DNA of 64,000 nt from the NCBI GenBank assembly GCA_020137815.1, contig CM035355.1, positions 4,987,003 to 5,051,002 of the forward strand, given 5' to 3'. Each line of letters starts with the position of its first letter. Positions within the stretch are counted from its first letter, which is position 1. Made by a program: the position numbers and the translations under genes. This stretch comes from Hormiphora californensis (lineage: Eukaryota; Ctenophora; Tentaculata; Cydippida; Pleurobrachiidae). This document shows, piece by piece, positions 9,862 to 25,558 of this stretch. Below the pieces are notes generated by a model. That model ran no database searches, was not told the origin of the DNA, and saw only the letters and a program-made list of their open reading frames with translations.

Positions 9862-11153
9862 TCAATAGTGTCTATTGACTGTTGGACATGTCTGTATTGT
9901 ACGAGAAACATGGGATACGTTGTGAATTTTGATCGGTTCATCGTCAACGAAGAAGTTTAGTTTTTTCTACGACAATACGAAAGCTCAACTTCAATAAACC
10001 CCTGTCAGGCTTGCGCTGACCCTTTATCGTGCGCTTTGGTCAGAGCGGAGAGAGGTCAGGCACCCCTCTTACAATGGGACACAATTTCTTAAGAACCGCC
10101 CTACTAACATGGCCTGTATTTGTTGACAAATTGTTCGTAAACTAACTTTTTTCGTAAGATCGTGGAAGAATAGGATGGTGACCGGTAACCATTTCAAGAC
10201 CAAGAGATGACCAACTAAGTATTGAAAGTTACTAAAATGGAAGAGAAACGAAGTATAGAAGCTACCGACCTGACACAAGAGATCTACTATACCCCCTTCT
10301 ACCACTACTGCAGCTACTACCCCCTTCTACCACTACTGCTACTACCCCCTTCTACCCATAGTTGTGTTACTATTATATCAACTACCCATGGTGTACGGAG
10401 TATGGAAACTCTCGATGAGGTCGCACATTGTTTGGTTCTGTTCAATGTTTACACCAAACTACTATGATATACGAAACTTAACAACAAGGTTAGTTTATTA
10501 ATTCTCTACTCTAGTATTGAAGCTAGCATTATGAAGGAGTCAAATATATGTTTATGAAGGAGTAAAACTATGTTTATGAAGGAGTAGCGTACAAGCTCAA
10601 TGGCTCGATTGAACAATCTCCCAGCACAACCGACCGTTCAAGAATATCACAACCATTTAGTTGGGCATATTTTCTAGAACATCAAGTAATTGAATACTTT
10701 ACACAACTCTAAACGTTTTATGCTTTTATGATATTTACTTTACTTCGCTTTTATGATATTTACTTTTGTGTCATTACCCCACCCGTTCGATGGTCGATAT
10801 GTCAGAACTTCACAGCAAATATCACTGTGTCATCGCATACAGATGTTATACATGTTATCTATCATCTACATTCTACAAAGATCTCACAACACACTCTCAG
10901 AGTCTCGCTTACCTGAGCTTCAAAACAAAAGACGTAAAACTTTCTCACCTGAACCGGATCTATCCGTTCCCGCCGACTGATCCCTGCTCTCACTCCGATA
11001 AGTGCTGCCAGTTCGTTTGGGCTTAGCAGCTACTAAATTCAATACATTAAATGTCAGAGGATCCGCTGGCTCCGGTGTAGGGGTCTTCTTCTTGGTGTCC
11101 GAATCACTGGATTTCCGTCTGAAGCGGAATCGTCGCAGAGTCAGAAAGGGCAT
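9862..11153 (-). CDS. Small unidentified basic protein, about 116 aa, 3 exons (tentative)
   Basis: Exon 1 is 10949-11153, from an ATG preceded by an A/C-rich leader. It encodes a basic, Ser/Pro-rich segment (MPFLTLRRFRFRRKSSDSD..) and ends in TCA G|GTGAGA. A 41-base exon at 10073-10113 fits the phase and adds HVSRAVLKKLCPI. A third segment at 9862-9966 begins after CGTAG, reads KKLNFFVDDEPIKIHNVSH and stops at TGA. The splice borders and phases agree, but the last two exons are short and the final acceptor is weak. The gene may instead splice from within the third segment to the open stretch near 9752-9819. I do not recognise the family; there is no signal peptide or membrane segment. Confidence 0.4.
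10003..10062. repeat. Diverged copy of the CTGTCAG palindrome family (possible)
   Basis: cctgtcaggcttgcgctgac at the left and gtcagagcggagagaggtca at the right resemble the family ends, but the core is poorly conserved. Confidence 0.3.
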
Positions 11154-13116
11154 GGTGTGTTGTTGTTGTGTTTACATCGTGCGTAACGGTCTCCTCCACT
11201 GTTGCATTTTACCCGCGTGTCTGGGTTATGTGTTAGAATGGAATACGAACAAAATAGCAAGATTATTTACACGATCAATCAGGCGATACATGGAAAATCG
11301 ATTGAAATCTATGAAAGGACTGTTTTTGCAACTTAGGAGAGAGAGAGCTAGTAAGAACGAGAGAGATAGGGAGGGAGATGATAAAAGGTAGGAGTGCATG
11401 CATGATTGTCCCCCTGTTTAACAATAACAGCGGGGCACTGAGTGAGAAGCTCCATTATATCAGATCTCCATTATTGAGAGAGAGAGAAAGAGAAAGAGAT
11501 GGTCAAGGCAGGGTAGTATTGGAAAAATGATAGATAAAGATAAAGTGAAGCGGCAAATTGAAGAGAGCTTGCCACCTGTTCAACATAATACTATGCAGTA
11601 TGTGGTTTCGGCAATACTATATAGTAACAAGGTCCTTTCAGCACGGCGCCAAAGTGCAAAGAGAAAGTGGAATTAGAGGACTTATAGTTTTTACAAGAAC
11701 ATGGCCGATTTATAAAACTCTCTTTCGGAGTAAATTAGTGCCACTAAACATCGTAAATTGTCTGAACAAGTCAACGTTTACCCACAACAACACTAGCTAC
11801 TGCTGCAGTAGGTAGGTACTACGAGATGCAGCAGTAGTAGGTACTACCAGCATTAGAAGTTAGAACTAGCTGCAGTAAAGTAGAACTAGCTGCAGCAGCA
11901 CACTAGGTACTACCAGCACTAGGTAGCACTAGGTACTACCAGCCACAAAAAGGACTCTGTGGAATTACTGTCCTCAACAACTCTAAAGACACTCTAAAGA
12001 CACTCCAAAAGCACTTAGCAGTAAACAAGGTCACATACACATAACAATATGTGGACTCTAGATGCAGAAGTGTGGAAAGGTAACACTAACAGTATATACT
12101 GTGTGCATTATATGCCAAGACTCATATATATTGTATACGTTACAATCGATGTACCATAAGGCCATGTCACAACACATACAGGAAGCTTTTTTTGTTGTTT
12201 TAATACTGTGTGACAAAGAAAGAGAGGTATCCAATCTCCATGACACAACTAATGAATATGTTGAATATATTTATCAAGTTGTCGCGGGAACTTTTATGTT
12301 TATTTAAAAAACTTTAAATTTTTATGCAGAGTGTGAAGTTGCACAGTGACAATTGACAGGGAGACTGGAGTTGGTGCCTTCATGAACAAGCTATTATAAT
12401 AATTAATGAAATTAATTAACAGTACCTAGCATTGTTAATTAACGTTCGGAAGAAACCTAGGCCAAGGACAGGTTGACATATATATCCCAAAAATCAAGGA
12501 TATATTTTAAAAACACGTTGGTGTTAACAGCATATTAGCTTAGTATAGGTTTTAACGTTGTGGTCTGTCTCTATATCTCGTTCTCTCTTCCTCTCTCTCT
12601 CCCTTTATATTCCTATATATCTCTCTCCCTCTCTCTTGTGATCTTATACTCTTCGAATCCAACGGGATATGTGAGCGACGTGAGTCGTGACAACTAAACC
12701 ACAAAATACTTATGAGTCTTGCCTACAGAGAAATATTTCCAATTAATAATTTGTCTCCATGCAAAAAATATGTAAATTGTAACTAAATATTGACACCGTT
12801 ATGCCATTATCCGTCCATTGAATGTTTGTTCTATTCCGTGAACCAAGGATTAAAATGCAGTAAATCACGGATGCAGTTTTTCAAATGAGCTCGTTTGAAA
12901 AATTCGAATTCTTTAAGAATCCAATATTGCAGAGTGAGCAACTATAATACGACTCTGCAATAAATTGGAAACGTTTAGTTCAGCTCTTAGAAGAGACAAG
13001 CTAATACTTCAAATAATGTGGTACTATAGAAATCTAAATCTATCGGTGACCACAGCGTAACAATCAGCCATACAAACTTTAACATAACATCTTTAATACC
13101 ACTGTCGCTCCCGACT

Positions 13117-13159
13117 CTCTCTCTCTCTATCTCTCTATTTCTCTATCTCTCTCTCTATC

Positions 13160-13227
<68 letters not shown>

Positions 13228-13250
13228 TCTATCTCTCTCTATCTCTCTCT
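13117..13250. repeat. (CT)n / (ATCT)n microsatellite
   Basis: A pure CT core flanked by interrupted ATCTCTCT units. Confidence 0.95.
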
Positions 13251-13527
13251 TTCTTCAATTATATCCATTGCATCTCTTTATTTTTTGTTCCGCTCTGACT
13301 TTCTCATGGAAAATTTCTACCAAAATTGAACGGACACAAGAAAATTGTAACCACTAGTTGTAACGGCTGAAAAAAAGGAAGACAGAAAATTGGCCGAGAC
13401 GGAGAGAAAGGGACATAACAAGAAATAAACAAGTAAACACAGACTTGATAGCCGACCAACAGCCTAACGCAATACAACGGAGATAGGACAACACAATTTG
13501 TATAGCAAATTAAACGGGGAATTTCTA

Positions 13528-13607
13528 CAGTCAAACCTCGATTTACCGGACCTCGATTTACTGTGCAAAAAAACCCTGAGGAGTTCGGTAAATCTCAAGG
13601 TTCGACT
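13528..13607. mobile_element. pogo/Tigger-like MITE, copy 1
   Basis: Left end cagtcaaacctcgatttacc, right end ggtaaatctcaaggttcgac, inverted with mismatches and bordered by TA on both sides. This end sequence is typical of pogo/Tigger-type Tc1-mariner elements. Related copies lie at 39289-39346 and 60781-60833. Confidence 0.65.
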
Positions 13608-13881
13608 ATGATATATATACAAATTATACATACAAGCACTGCAGCAGCTGTACGACACTGTGTCAGGTACACAACTGCACTGCACAATAGACTAAGACAC
13701 ACACAATATATTATGATTCTTCGCTTGGGCATTCATGTGCAATTATTCACCGAAGAGGACATGAGCCTTTAGTTTACACATATCTACATAGATATGTTTA
13801 GTTGGCAAAGCACACGTGTCAAAGGCCAAATTTCTATCGAGAAAAAGTAGAAGAGGCATCATGTTGAAATGAAGAGTCGGC

Positions 13882-13908
13882 ATCTCTCTCTCTCTCTCTC
13901 TCTCTCTC
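13882..13908. repeat. (CT)n microsatellite
   Basis: Short CT tract 85 bases from an opposite-orientation GA tract (13993-14084); together they could fold as an inverted repeat. Confidence 0.9.
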
Positions 13909-13990
13909 CAGCACAAAATATATGTATCCATGCCTGTCAAGCTACTGTTATACAGGCAGGAGAGATAGAGATATGATAGAGGTAGATAGA

Positions 13991-14090
<100 letters not shown>

Positions 14091-14618
14091 GAGAGAGATA
14101 CAAAGACCACAGCACTGCTGCATGCACACGTTTTTTGTTGTCTGTCTCGACATTGTCAAGTGACCTAACAATATGAGAGCACGACGACCAAATATGTGTG
14201 TCCAGTGTAACAGTGGGCGATGTCATGCCAGAGGGGATATGATATCGTCACCATTCAAACCACAACAATATAATGTAACGATATATGGTACACTAGATAT
14301 TTAAACAGTAGTGTGACACCCTTTAAACCACAACAATATGTAACAATACAGTACACTAGATATAACAGTAGTGTCACACCACTTATAGCAAGACCTAGAT
14401 ATCATGGTCTATTAGCATGGAGGCGGTAGTGCAAGCCCCTGTATAACATGTGTCATTGTGTCTGCATGTCAAAGAGGGTGGAGAGATAGTGTCATGGTGG
14501 TGGGATATACGACAGCAGAACAACAACACATAATCTGTTTACCACGCTGAACCAAGACTTTCCAGCTCCCCTGTCTATTTTGCTCTGTCTCTATCTCTCT
14601 TTTTCTGTCTCTATCTCG

Positions 14619-14621
<3 letters not shown>

Positions 14622-14693
<72 letters not shown>
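14622..14693. repeat. (CT)n microsatellite
   Basis: Long uninterrupted CT tract directly upstream of the homopolymer-rich block. Confidence 0.97.
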
Positions 14694-14699
<6 letters not shown>

Positions 14700-14769
14700 C
14701 TCATCTCCATCGTCGTCAGCATCGCCCCCTCGTTCTCTGCCTCCTCTCCGTCTCGTGTTCTCGCTCTCG

Positions 14770-16080
14770 TCATAACATTAATTCCGTTGGGGTTTTTTTT
14801 CGCCCGGGGGGGCTTTTAGGGGGGGGGTTTTTGGGGGGGGGGCATGGGGGTCCCCCTTCTTTGGTCGGGGCCAGGGGGAAATATTACCTACCACAACCGG
14901 GATTTTTAAAAGGATTTCTGGGGTTAACTTATGTAGTTCCTTTAAAAATTTTCAAAAGACTGAATCCCCGGGGTTTTTTTACTGGAGGGGCCAAAATTTT
15001 ATCTTACGGCGTTCACCTTTCCAGGATCCGGTTCCCGGGTTAGGGTAGAGAAAGTTCCGGGTTTGTTCTGCAGCCAGACCCCCTTTGGTTTCGGTTTTTA
15101 CCCATTCTATAAATGTAAGTTTGGGTAGTTTTCAAACCATTACTTTATCAATCATCTTTGTTTAAAGAAACCCTGGTTATTCTTCCACTCCACGTTAGCG
15201 CTAAAATCCCCGCCTTTTTGCCCTTGAGATGGCTTCCCTCCTCCTTGCAGCTTTGCCAACGCACTTCAGCGTACGGGGTTACTTAAAATGTTGGATCTGG
15301 ACAGGGCCATTTTACATATGATCAAGGGACGGTTAATTCCCCTCTCGAACGGCAACATCTCTTGAGGGGTACTACCCTCCCTGACCCTTCTTCCTCTCAG
15401 ACCGGTATGGGTAGACCCCCCTTGGACGGGCACATCCTCTGTGAACCGTAACTCTCCAAAGGGTTTGGCTGGACATCTTCAGGCTGAGCAACATCTCTTG
15501 AAGGAGCACAGACGACCCACTCTGGAGGGTCATTTTACAGGGGGGGGGTAGACGAGCTCATGGGCGGGAGGGGAATCGCTCTTAAACGGGCACAACTCTA
15601 GAGGGTAATGGTAAAGTATTCTCTCGGAACAGTATCGTTGTGACGTAAATCTCCACATGGAACGGTAATGGGTAGATATCTAACGGGACGTGTCAACCAT
15701 CTCTGTAGCGGAAGACCCTAGATCGGGTACTATCGCATTGGAATGGCGGTATTTTGCGGACGGGGTATGTCTGTGAAGTGTGGGTAAGTGTCGGTCGGGA
15801 GGGAACTCTTCTTTGGCTGGGTTGAGGGGATTTTGGGGTGGTCAACAATCCCTGAAGGTAACAATCTTCGGGACTTACTATTCTCAAACGAAGAAAGAGG
15901 TGGGAGATAGTCATGGGTTGTGGGCTTATGGTCCTCAGCTGGCTGAGTCCTGTTCCACGCTCCCTAAGAAGCGGAGGAACAAGAGTGGCGAATCAATGGG
16001 GGCGAGGGCCAAGAGATCTGGGATAGACGAGATAGAGCGAGTAGCGAGCGAGCGAGGAAATCGAGAAAATAGAGGATGAA
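14770..16080. repeat. Degenerate homopolymer-rich block with irregular short repeats
   Basis: Runs of G, T and C of 7-12 bases crowd 14785-14870. From about 15330 to 15760 a loose motif recurs at irregular spacing (aacgggcacatctc, ctcttgaggg, ggtaatgggtaga). No reading frame is kept. It looks either like a decayed tandem array or like low-accuracy consensus sequence. Confidence 0.5.
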
Positions 16081-16144
16081 GTATCTCTCCGTGTCCCTTT
16101 CGACACCGTTAGTCGTCCTCTTCTAGGTACTCATCTCCCTCCTC

Positions 16145-16175
<31 letters not shown>

Positions 16176-17449
16176 CTCCCTCAGTCTACGTCACGTCTCC
16201 CTCCCTCTTAATTCATACCGGGCAAGTATTCCAAGTCATTCATGCATGACGGGAGACTAGAATTATATATCATCAAAGCAACCAAAAAAATTACCACTAG
16301 AAAATTACCAAAACGAAAACATTCTTGTTTGAAGCCTAACCCATGAGCACAGAGCACGATACAATCTGCTAGATGGAAACAATGTAATTGAGAAATGTTA
16401 TCGGGAAAGCCTAGAGCTAGTTTTTTGACAGGTCCTGTATTTATGACTTTATGATGCAGGGTTTGGTATTTTCTAACGTCATATACCGGACACTGAACCA
16501 AGAAGGGAGTGGACAATATCATACATTATATCTGCTGTATGGTTGAGTCGCTGTATGAACAATTCAACTTTATAGACACACAAACACACACACTTCAAAT
16601 TCGGTTCCAATATGTTTGGAATGCAACAAGAGTACGTGTGGCACAATTAGTTTCAGTGACGTTTCAATAAAAGGTAATTAGGGCCGAATCGGTTGAAATA
16701 TATAAACGAAAACGATGGCACGAAAAGGAAAACTAAAAGAATAATTAGCTTATTTTTAGCGCCATGGTTCCACATAACTGCCCTAGCACCCCTATAAAAT
16801 CACAGAGAGCCTAGTGAACATAAAACGTTGCAAAAACGAAAATAGTGGCGACGACAGCAGGACATAGAGAATGTTGGGGAGGGAATGAGGGGCATTCTAC
16901 CATTAATATGATTAGTCGCTAGTCCAGGTGTGAAGCTTTTTATTGTACGACGTATACAAAGGTGAGAGGGAGAGAGTGTCGTATATAAAGGTGAGGGAGA
17001 GAGAGAGTGTCATTTCTTGACGCAAACACTTGACTTGCACGATGGGGCAGAGTCAGGGTTGTAGGGGGGCAGGTTAAACACACGGAGAGTCAATACAAAA
17101 CGTGACAATATGGTGGTTAATAACTATATTGGTCATTTGATATAACATTCCTGGTTGCTATGGGGATAAGAAATACGTATGTTGCCATGGATACCATGTA
17201 ATGATAATTTACCTTAATTGATGAACACCACCCCGCCAACAACCTGAACCAAGTCATTTTGGGGTACGTAATAAATATTTCAAATTTCTGGAATCCGTCC
17301 CCGATAATGTGTTTAGCCACCTTTTGGCCTCGTTCCGGCCACAAGTTTATGAACAAAATTTGGCAACGAAAAATATCAACAAGTCTATTATCTTGGCAAC
17401 AACCCATATCATTAGTTGTAAAATATAACCTAAAGATATAAAAACTTAC

Positions 17450-19698
17450 ATTTTTCGATGTCAGGTAGGAAACTGAATGAGTATCGTTTCTTGTCTGCGG
17501 GTGAGATCCTGGGTGAGGGAGTGCCGCTGATCCCTGTCTTAGGGAGGGATAATCTCCTGGATCCGGGGCTGGTATTGGTCCGGTGACTGGGCTTGATGTA
17601 CACATGTATTGCACCTCTCATTATGTAGATCTATCCTGCTTCTGATACAATATGATGTTTTCAAAAAAGTAACAATTTGGCAATTTTAGTTGTCTATTTT
17701 ACTCGTCAACTGCAGAGCTGGTAGTCAAGTGTGAATAACTATATAAATTGGATGGAAGCTGGAGAAAGCTTGTTTCAATTAGCTGGGGGTGGTCCTAAAC
17801 ACGGCTTTCACTTGAAAGTTACCGAGGTAGTGCCACTAAAAACTGAGCGGGCAGGGGGTGTTAATCAAACAAGGAAGGGCCGGGGCGGTGATGGAGAGAG
17901 AGAGAGAAATAAAGATAGAGAGAGGGAGAAATAAAGATAGAGAGAGGGAGAAATAAAGATAGAGAGAGAGGTGGAGGTGGAACAAGGGTAGAGGGAAAAG
18001 TGTAAAGTAGAACAGTGTCAAATAGCAGTAACGGGGCAGTGGAAAAATATATAAAATATACTGAGCTACAACTGAAAATATAATATGTGTGCTTAATAGT
18101 AGAACGAGTAAAACTGCAACGCTTGATGAAAGCTGCGTTCGGGTATAAGGGTGTTTTTAACACGGCGTGCAGGAGTTGTGAAATGAGAGGGAAGTCATAA
18201 AGTCATTGAGCTGCCCTAAAAAGTTCTAGAACTTGTAAAAAACGTCATTATAACATACCCAGGGAAATATCAGGGATATTATAGAGGTACTGCAGACTAC
18301 TACAGTGAAGAGAGAAAGAGACGAGGGTAGGTGAAAAGGGAGATATATCTAGGGTCGTTGACAGGACGGCATTTGTCAATTGAGTCCAGTGCGAAAAAGA
18401 GCTATATATCGCATGATACTGATAACCTTCGGGACGCCCTTTTTTCTACCACTTATTTGAACTGACCTCATATCCCACTTTTCTGTCTAGTTTTTAAGAT
18501 TGGGACATGACAGAGAAGGAAAGAACGTTCAAAATGGTCCAAAACACCTAACAGTCAAACAAAAACAATAAATTATTGGAATTATTATTTCACCTACGTA
18601 GTAAGTTGATATCCGTTTGTGTTGGTCCTGCAGGTGTTGTGACTCTCCTCCTCCCTAGGGTAGTTGTGATATCCGGGTGGGATACTCGAGGAAGGGTTAT
18701 CTGACTGGGCCGAGAGGACTTTGTGGGTCGTCGTGCCCGGTAGAATAGATTAACAGACATGTTGTTGTTGTTGGAAGAAGCTCACTACAACAACTACTGG
18801 CAGTGAGTAGTGGAGTTAATAAATTTATTATCAAGTACGAGGGGAGGAGAATAATTCAAAGCGAGAAAGAGAGAGATAGATGCAGAGAAAGAGAGAGAGG
18901 AAGAGAGAGATATAGATAGAGCTAAAGAGAGATAGAGAGGAAGATGGAGCTGGAGAGAGGTAGAGAAAGAGATAGATGGAGAGAGAAAGATTGATGGTCG
19001 AAGGACTAAACAATTATACAGATAATAGACAGCTTTGACCTCTGTCGAGACTCGAGCACAACATTGAACGATATAAAAGTGAAATTTACAAAAATTAGAG
19101 TCACAATTGTCACAAACACATGTTAGCAGAGAAGAAGATGTTCATCTATGGAGGAAGTTTTGATGATGAATTGATAACAAGAGAGTTAATAATAATAAGG
19201 GACTGATAGATAGAACTCGACATGCTAAAGCGATAGAGAGAGAGAGAGAGGTCGCAAATTAGGATGCATTATCAAAGAATAACTCAAGGATGAGAATATT
19301 TATAGTACTCGATATTCTTCGTATTATAGTGCTCTTGCCTATTGAGTGTCCGATTTCTGAGAGGCGAGAAGTTCCAAGAGGACAGTAGGATGCGATGATT
19401 TTACGAGATCTACAATTGATGGAATGATGGAGAGAGTTTGCTTGTTTGTTTGTAAGGACGCCTGGGATGATAAAGAGACATTGCTCATTGTATTCATGCT
19501 GGTAACAAAACAGGTCAATAATTATACTAATAGTTATACGTCAAAACAGGAACTGCAAGTGAGCTACTATCACAAACTTATCGTTTCAAGGACAGCATGG
19601 AACTCGGGTGGCAAAAAAACACGGGACTCAAATTAGGATCGAGTTACATCGGCTAACTGATCGATGCCGCAGCAGGTCTTTCATCAATCATCATGTCT

Positions 19699-19729
<31 letters not shown>

Positions 19730-20985
19730 CTTTTTATCAAGAAAGATCCTAACTCGGAATTATTTCGCTCGCAGCTTTTATCATGTAGCATATAATATTA
19801 TATGTCAACAATTTGACCTCTTCGACCAAGAAGTTCTACCTAAGTAGGATCTACTCCAAAATTACATTTACAGTCCAGATGTTATTTAAAAATGTGCACA
19901 TGCTCAAAAAATATGTGTGCCTATAGCTCGATCAGTTCCAGGTCATGACTTGTTAAGTCCCACCCCTTACTCACAAGTCATGACTCAAACAGGTTTATGT
20001 AGCTTACTTTGCAAATGGTTTACTACGTTTCCAAGATGAAGTTCACCCTCGCAAACTTCCTAAACGTATTTAAATGCAATCCTATTCATCATAAATTCTC
20101 TGATGATCATATAAATCACTAAATAAGCGACAGGTTAAACGAGACATTGTGAAAAGTTAAACTGCCATTCTCAGTTTTCACGGCTTGTGCAACAACCAGT
20201 CATACAAAGTGTGAAAGCTCACTATAATTTGTAACTACACATGTTCTCTCTTTCTTTAATTCCCGTTTACAATATGACAGTAGGGATTCTACCACTATAA
20301 CTACCTCGACTGATATATATATATAGCAGTGTCTGGGGTAAACAACATCGCACCTGAAAGTGCTGAAAGGGTCTTTATAAACCCTTTGGCCTGTGAGCTG
20401 CCCAGAATTTTCTAATTCTTCCTCAATAATGATATTCTCTCAGCTGCTGGCTGAAGAGTTGTTTTCCTAGATCTGGATCTCTCCAGTCTACAATAATGCA
20501 TGACTGCAGATCTGTAACACCTGTGCCCTATATCTAACACTATCTAAAACTATTGAAGGCTCCTAGTAGACAAAGCTAGCTAGTAGAATCAGCCAGCAGC
20601 CTCATTAGCGTAATCGATGTTATCTCAAGATTTCATCCAGATCATTCTTAAACCATGTCTCTCGTGCGAAAAAACAAAACTGTAAATCAACCTGTCAGAG
20701 CAATGGCCTGGCCCTATTCTCATTTCCTTCAAGCATGCGAGAACTGTGGTCAGAGCATTGGCCTGAAGGAAATCAACCAACACCCAGTATGTTACAGACT
20801 GCAGCATATGTCTAGCGTGCGCCAGAACCTTCTTATCGTGTGTGTCAGCTTGAAAGAAAGGGTCGAGGCACGTGCCAAACAGCTTAAAATAATGTTACTC
20901 ACTTGGTTTCCATGGATTCCACTCCTTCACATCACTAAGAGATCCCTCCTGTTCCCCTGCCTCGTTTGACGGTCCCTCCGTGTTG
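17450..20985 (-). CDS. Two phase-compatible exons of an unidentified gene
   Basis: The upstream exon, 20903-20985, encodes NTEGPSNEAGEQEG then SLSDVKEWNPWKP and ends in CCA A|GTGAGT. The downstream exon, 17450-17586, starts after CCCAG, continues in the matching phase (TGPIPAPDPGDYPSLRQG.., HPQTRNDTHSVSYLTSKN) and ends at AAT|GTAAGT. Both are polar, Pro/Ser-rich and probably disordered. No start, stop or other exons could be placed, so the gene extends beyond in both directions. An alternative frame of the second exon (RLSLPKTGISGTPSPRIS) is also open but does not match the upstream phase. Function unknown. Confidence 0.35.
17587..20902. other. Large intron-like stretch, repeat-rich
   Basis: Between the two putative exons. 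It holds a minisatellite of gagagagagggagaaataaag at 17897-17970, a purine-rich tract at 18860-18990, a short CT tract near 19700 and a CTGTCAG palindrome at 20692-20767. No other exon was recognised. Confidence 0.4.
20692..20767. mobile_element. Palindromic mini-MITE (CTGTCAG family), copy 3
   Basis: ctgtcagagcaatggcctgg .. tcagagcattggcctga, same orientation and centre (gagaactgtgg) as copy 1. A half copy (agagcattggcctgacaag) lies at about 21130-21148. Confidence 0.7.
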
Positions 20986-22478
20986 CTTGCACCAACAGGT
21001 TAGGTACCATGGTTCGCCGCGGAGGATCGTCGTCGGATAAAAGAGTGGCATTTTGCTGTGTGGGTCTGGAGAGGGAGGAGGACAGTAAATGGTTGTAAAG
21101 TTCAAATACTGGCTGCAGTTCTTCAACAAAAGAGCATTGGCCTGACAAGGTTCTTTAACAAAAGAGAGGCATGGCTGGAGTGGGGAGGAGGATCAGACAA
21201 TCAGGGATGTACTGCAATGTTTGTAATGTTCATTCTGCAAGCAACAAAAGACAAACGACTGTCCGTGGGGGGCCGCGTGAGATAATCAAGTGAACGGTAT
21301 GAGGCCAAACAGAGTTCTAATTGCAATTGCATAATATATGAGGATCTAGGAAATTGCTCGGTAGGAGGTTCAGTCTGCAGCTACTACAGTACTACACTAT
21401 AGAGCTGTTTGGATGATGTGAACTGATCATTTCCAATCATTTCCAATATTACGGGAATTATATACTCATGATCAACTGCTTTAGGTCCAGATATAATCAT
21501 AAATTCCCGGAAACGGAAACCTTGGAATCAAATATACTGATCATGAACCCGACAGGTTCAAGAGATTTAAACGGACTTCTCAGTTCTTGTGATCCTACCA
21601 GCAGCAACATGCATAATAGACTGTCTACTGTCAAAATTGTGAAACAATTCGTAGAGATGTGTATAGTTAGAAAGGGCTTGTAACCTGTGTCTACGAAACC
21701 AATATTATATCTTCTATACTGTAGAGCTGTGGGTGGTAGAGAAAAGAGAAAGTATAATGATATCTCGATCTAAAGCAGCAATTTAATGAAAATGAGCCGA
21801 GTGCGGTTTGTACAATACACTTATATGAAACGGTATAGATATCATAGAACTACATCGGAAGATGCAAATAACATCGATAAGAAGGACCAATGGGTTCAGA
21901 TGATTGCTTCTCTTTCTGCAGATCCCTATTCCAGAGTTTTGTAAATGATCTCTACATTGTATTACACTCTGCAGAGGTCTGAACAAGTGAACAACTCTCT
22001 ACATCTCGTTGTTTGGAATGACTCCCATCTCGCTGTAATGAAGATTCCTATACCGTTATATCGTTCGTCCAGGGTGGTGTCGCACTCAGGATGTTTCTTA
22101 GAAACTCAGGATATTTCTTAGAAACTCAGTGCCATGGACATGGTTTATTCAAAAGCTGGCAAAAAGAGGGCGAATAATTTTTGCACAATGGCATGCAAAA
22201 CCGTCTTTGCATATATATTGAGGGTCATTGTATGAGCTTTCGGGATGGGGAGGGGGCAATCTAACTAATTCTGTCTACCGTATGGTTGTTACAACGTGAC
22301 AATGTGCTAATTGTGGTGCAGTAGGAGTACCTCCCCTATCCCATGTGGAAGGGATGGCTATCACTCTTCCCCTCTCTCCGGGGCCGTATAGTGACACTAT
22401 CTCTCTCCATATTATAGTGAAAGCTACCTCCATGTGAAAGGGGCAGATAGAGTAATTATAGGGGCATTAATTTGACTA

Positions 22479-22494
22479 ATGAGAGAGAGAGAGG

Positions 22495-22538
<44 letters not shown>

Positions 22539-22561
22539 GAGAGAGATAGAGAGAGAGAGAG
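22479..22561. repeat. (GA)n microsatellite, interrupted
   Basis: GA units broken by GGGA, GATA and GTGA. Confidence 0.93.
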
Positions 22562-22806
22562 ATATGAGCTCCAGGCCGTAGTGGAAGTGTATTAAACATG
22601 CCGGTAAACGCTGCGGAGCGGTATGGGGTGCTCTGTTATGGATAGTGGGCAGCTGGTGAACGATAGCGTGAGCGAGAGAAAGATAGAGGGAGATGGAGCT
22701 AGAGACAGAAAGACAGGAGAGGACGTGGGGGCAGGATCAACCATTAACCGATTATAGAGCGAGATTAACTGGACACTAATGCTGTTATCTACACCATGGG
22801 GTACAC

Positions 22807-22807
<1 letters not shown>

Positions 22808-22894
<87 letters not shown>

Positions 22895-22913
22895 GAGAGA
22901 GAGAGAGAGAGAT
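22808..22913. repeat. (GA)n microsatellite
   Basis: Long GA tract followed by a CT-rich segment at 22980-23095 that is roughly its reverse complement. Confidence 0.97.
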
Positions 22914-23853
22914 GATGATGAGCGAGAGCGAAGACGAGCAAGCAGAATTATAGAGAGGAGATATCGACATAGAGCTCTCATCATCGTCTCTCTCCTCTCT
23001 TTCTCTGACGTACTCTCTATCTCTCTATCCTCTCATCTCTATCTCGCTCTCTTCCTTCTTCCTCTGTCTCTTCTCCCTCTGACTCTCCCTCGGATATGTG
23101 GCATGAAATTAACATCTGATCTAGCTCCAGGTACTAACTACGTGATTCCATAAGATATACTATCTGCGGAGGGGTAAGAGCTGCCTTGGGGCAGCAGAAA
23201 TGAGGTATGAGGCAAATCTATATAGGAAGATACATGCAATGCCGTACACAATCTATCTCTCATATCTACTCTATCTCTTACTCTCTAAGCTACTTGGGAA
23301 CTCCCTCGCATCTCAGGAAGCCGGTCGAATCGGGCATGTTAAAAAATTATATGCTATATACTCTGACAGAGCTCCTGGTGTATACTACAGTGAGTTCTCT
23401 ACCAAGACAATCCAATCTCAGGGAGGGTGGTGAGGGGAAGCTGCCCTAAATTGGCAACACAGAAAGGGAGGTGCTATATACAGCAATCAGTATAATAGGG
23501 ACTCATTCCATCGTGGCCTTGGACCACTAAAATATATGCTACTTTACAGGGTAATTATAATTATTAGTTAATTACTATAATAACAAATGGAAAAGTCACG
23601 TTAGGGTAACTACCAATTACGCAGATCTCAGGGAACTCGGATGAGGTCTCAAATTCGGGAATGTTTCTATTTAACTACATGACAAAGATGACCTCAGTAT
23701 ATTATGAGGCATATTTTCAATTGAACTTAGCCAAACTATTGAAAGTGATGAAGCAATCGTCCTGTGAAGTACGCCATCCACCGCAGAGTGCGGCTGGTAG
23801 TACAACACCTGAGAGGGGGAGACACAATAGACGAAGAGAGATAGAGAGATAGA

Positions 23854-25308
<1,455 letters not shown>

Positions 25309-25558
25309 TATCTCAGATTAAATTTATTGCTCATGAAGACGTTGTATACGTGCAATAAACGGATATTTATTGTACAATCGTTTCTTAAAACCACTACTTA
25401 CGGAAAATTACAATTTCCCCTCTTATATTTACTTCCATCCGACTTCAGGTAATACACAATTCAACAGACATCATTTTCATTGGTTCTTTTGTCAACATTC
25501 ATAATTCTTAGTTGATATCAAAAAGTTACCATAAAACCAGTATGTAATTTAATTTCTT

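Noticed and set aside
14831-15043. Plus-strand ORF MGGGHGGPPSL..
   Set aside because: Lies in the homopolymer-rich block; no domain, no splice context.
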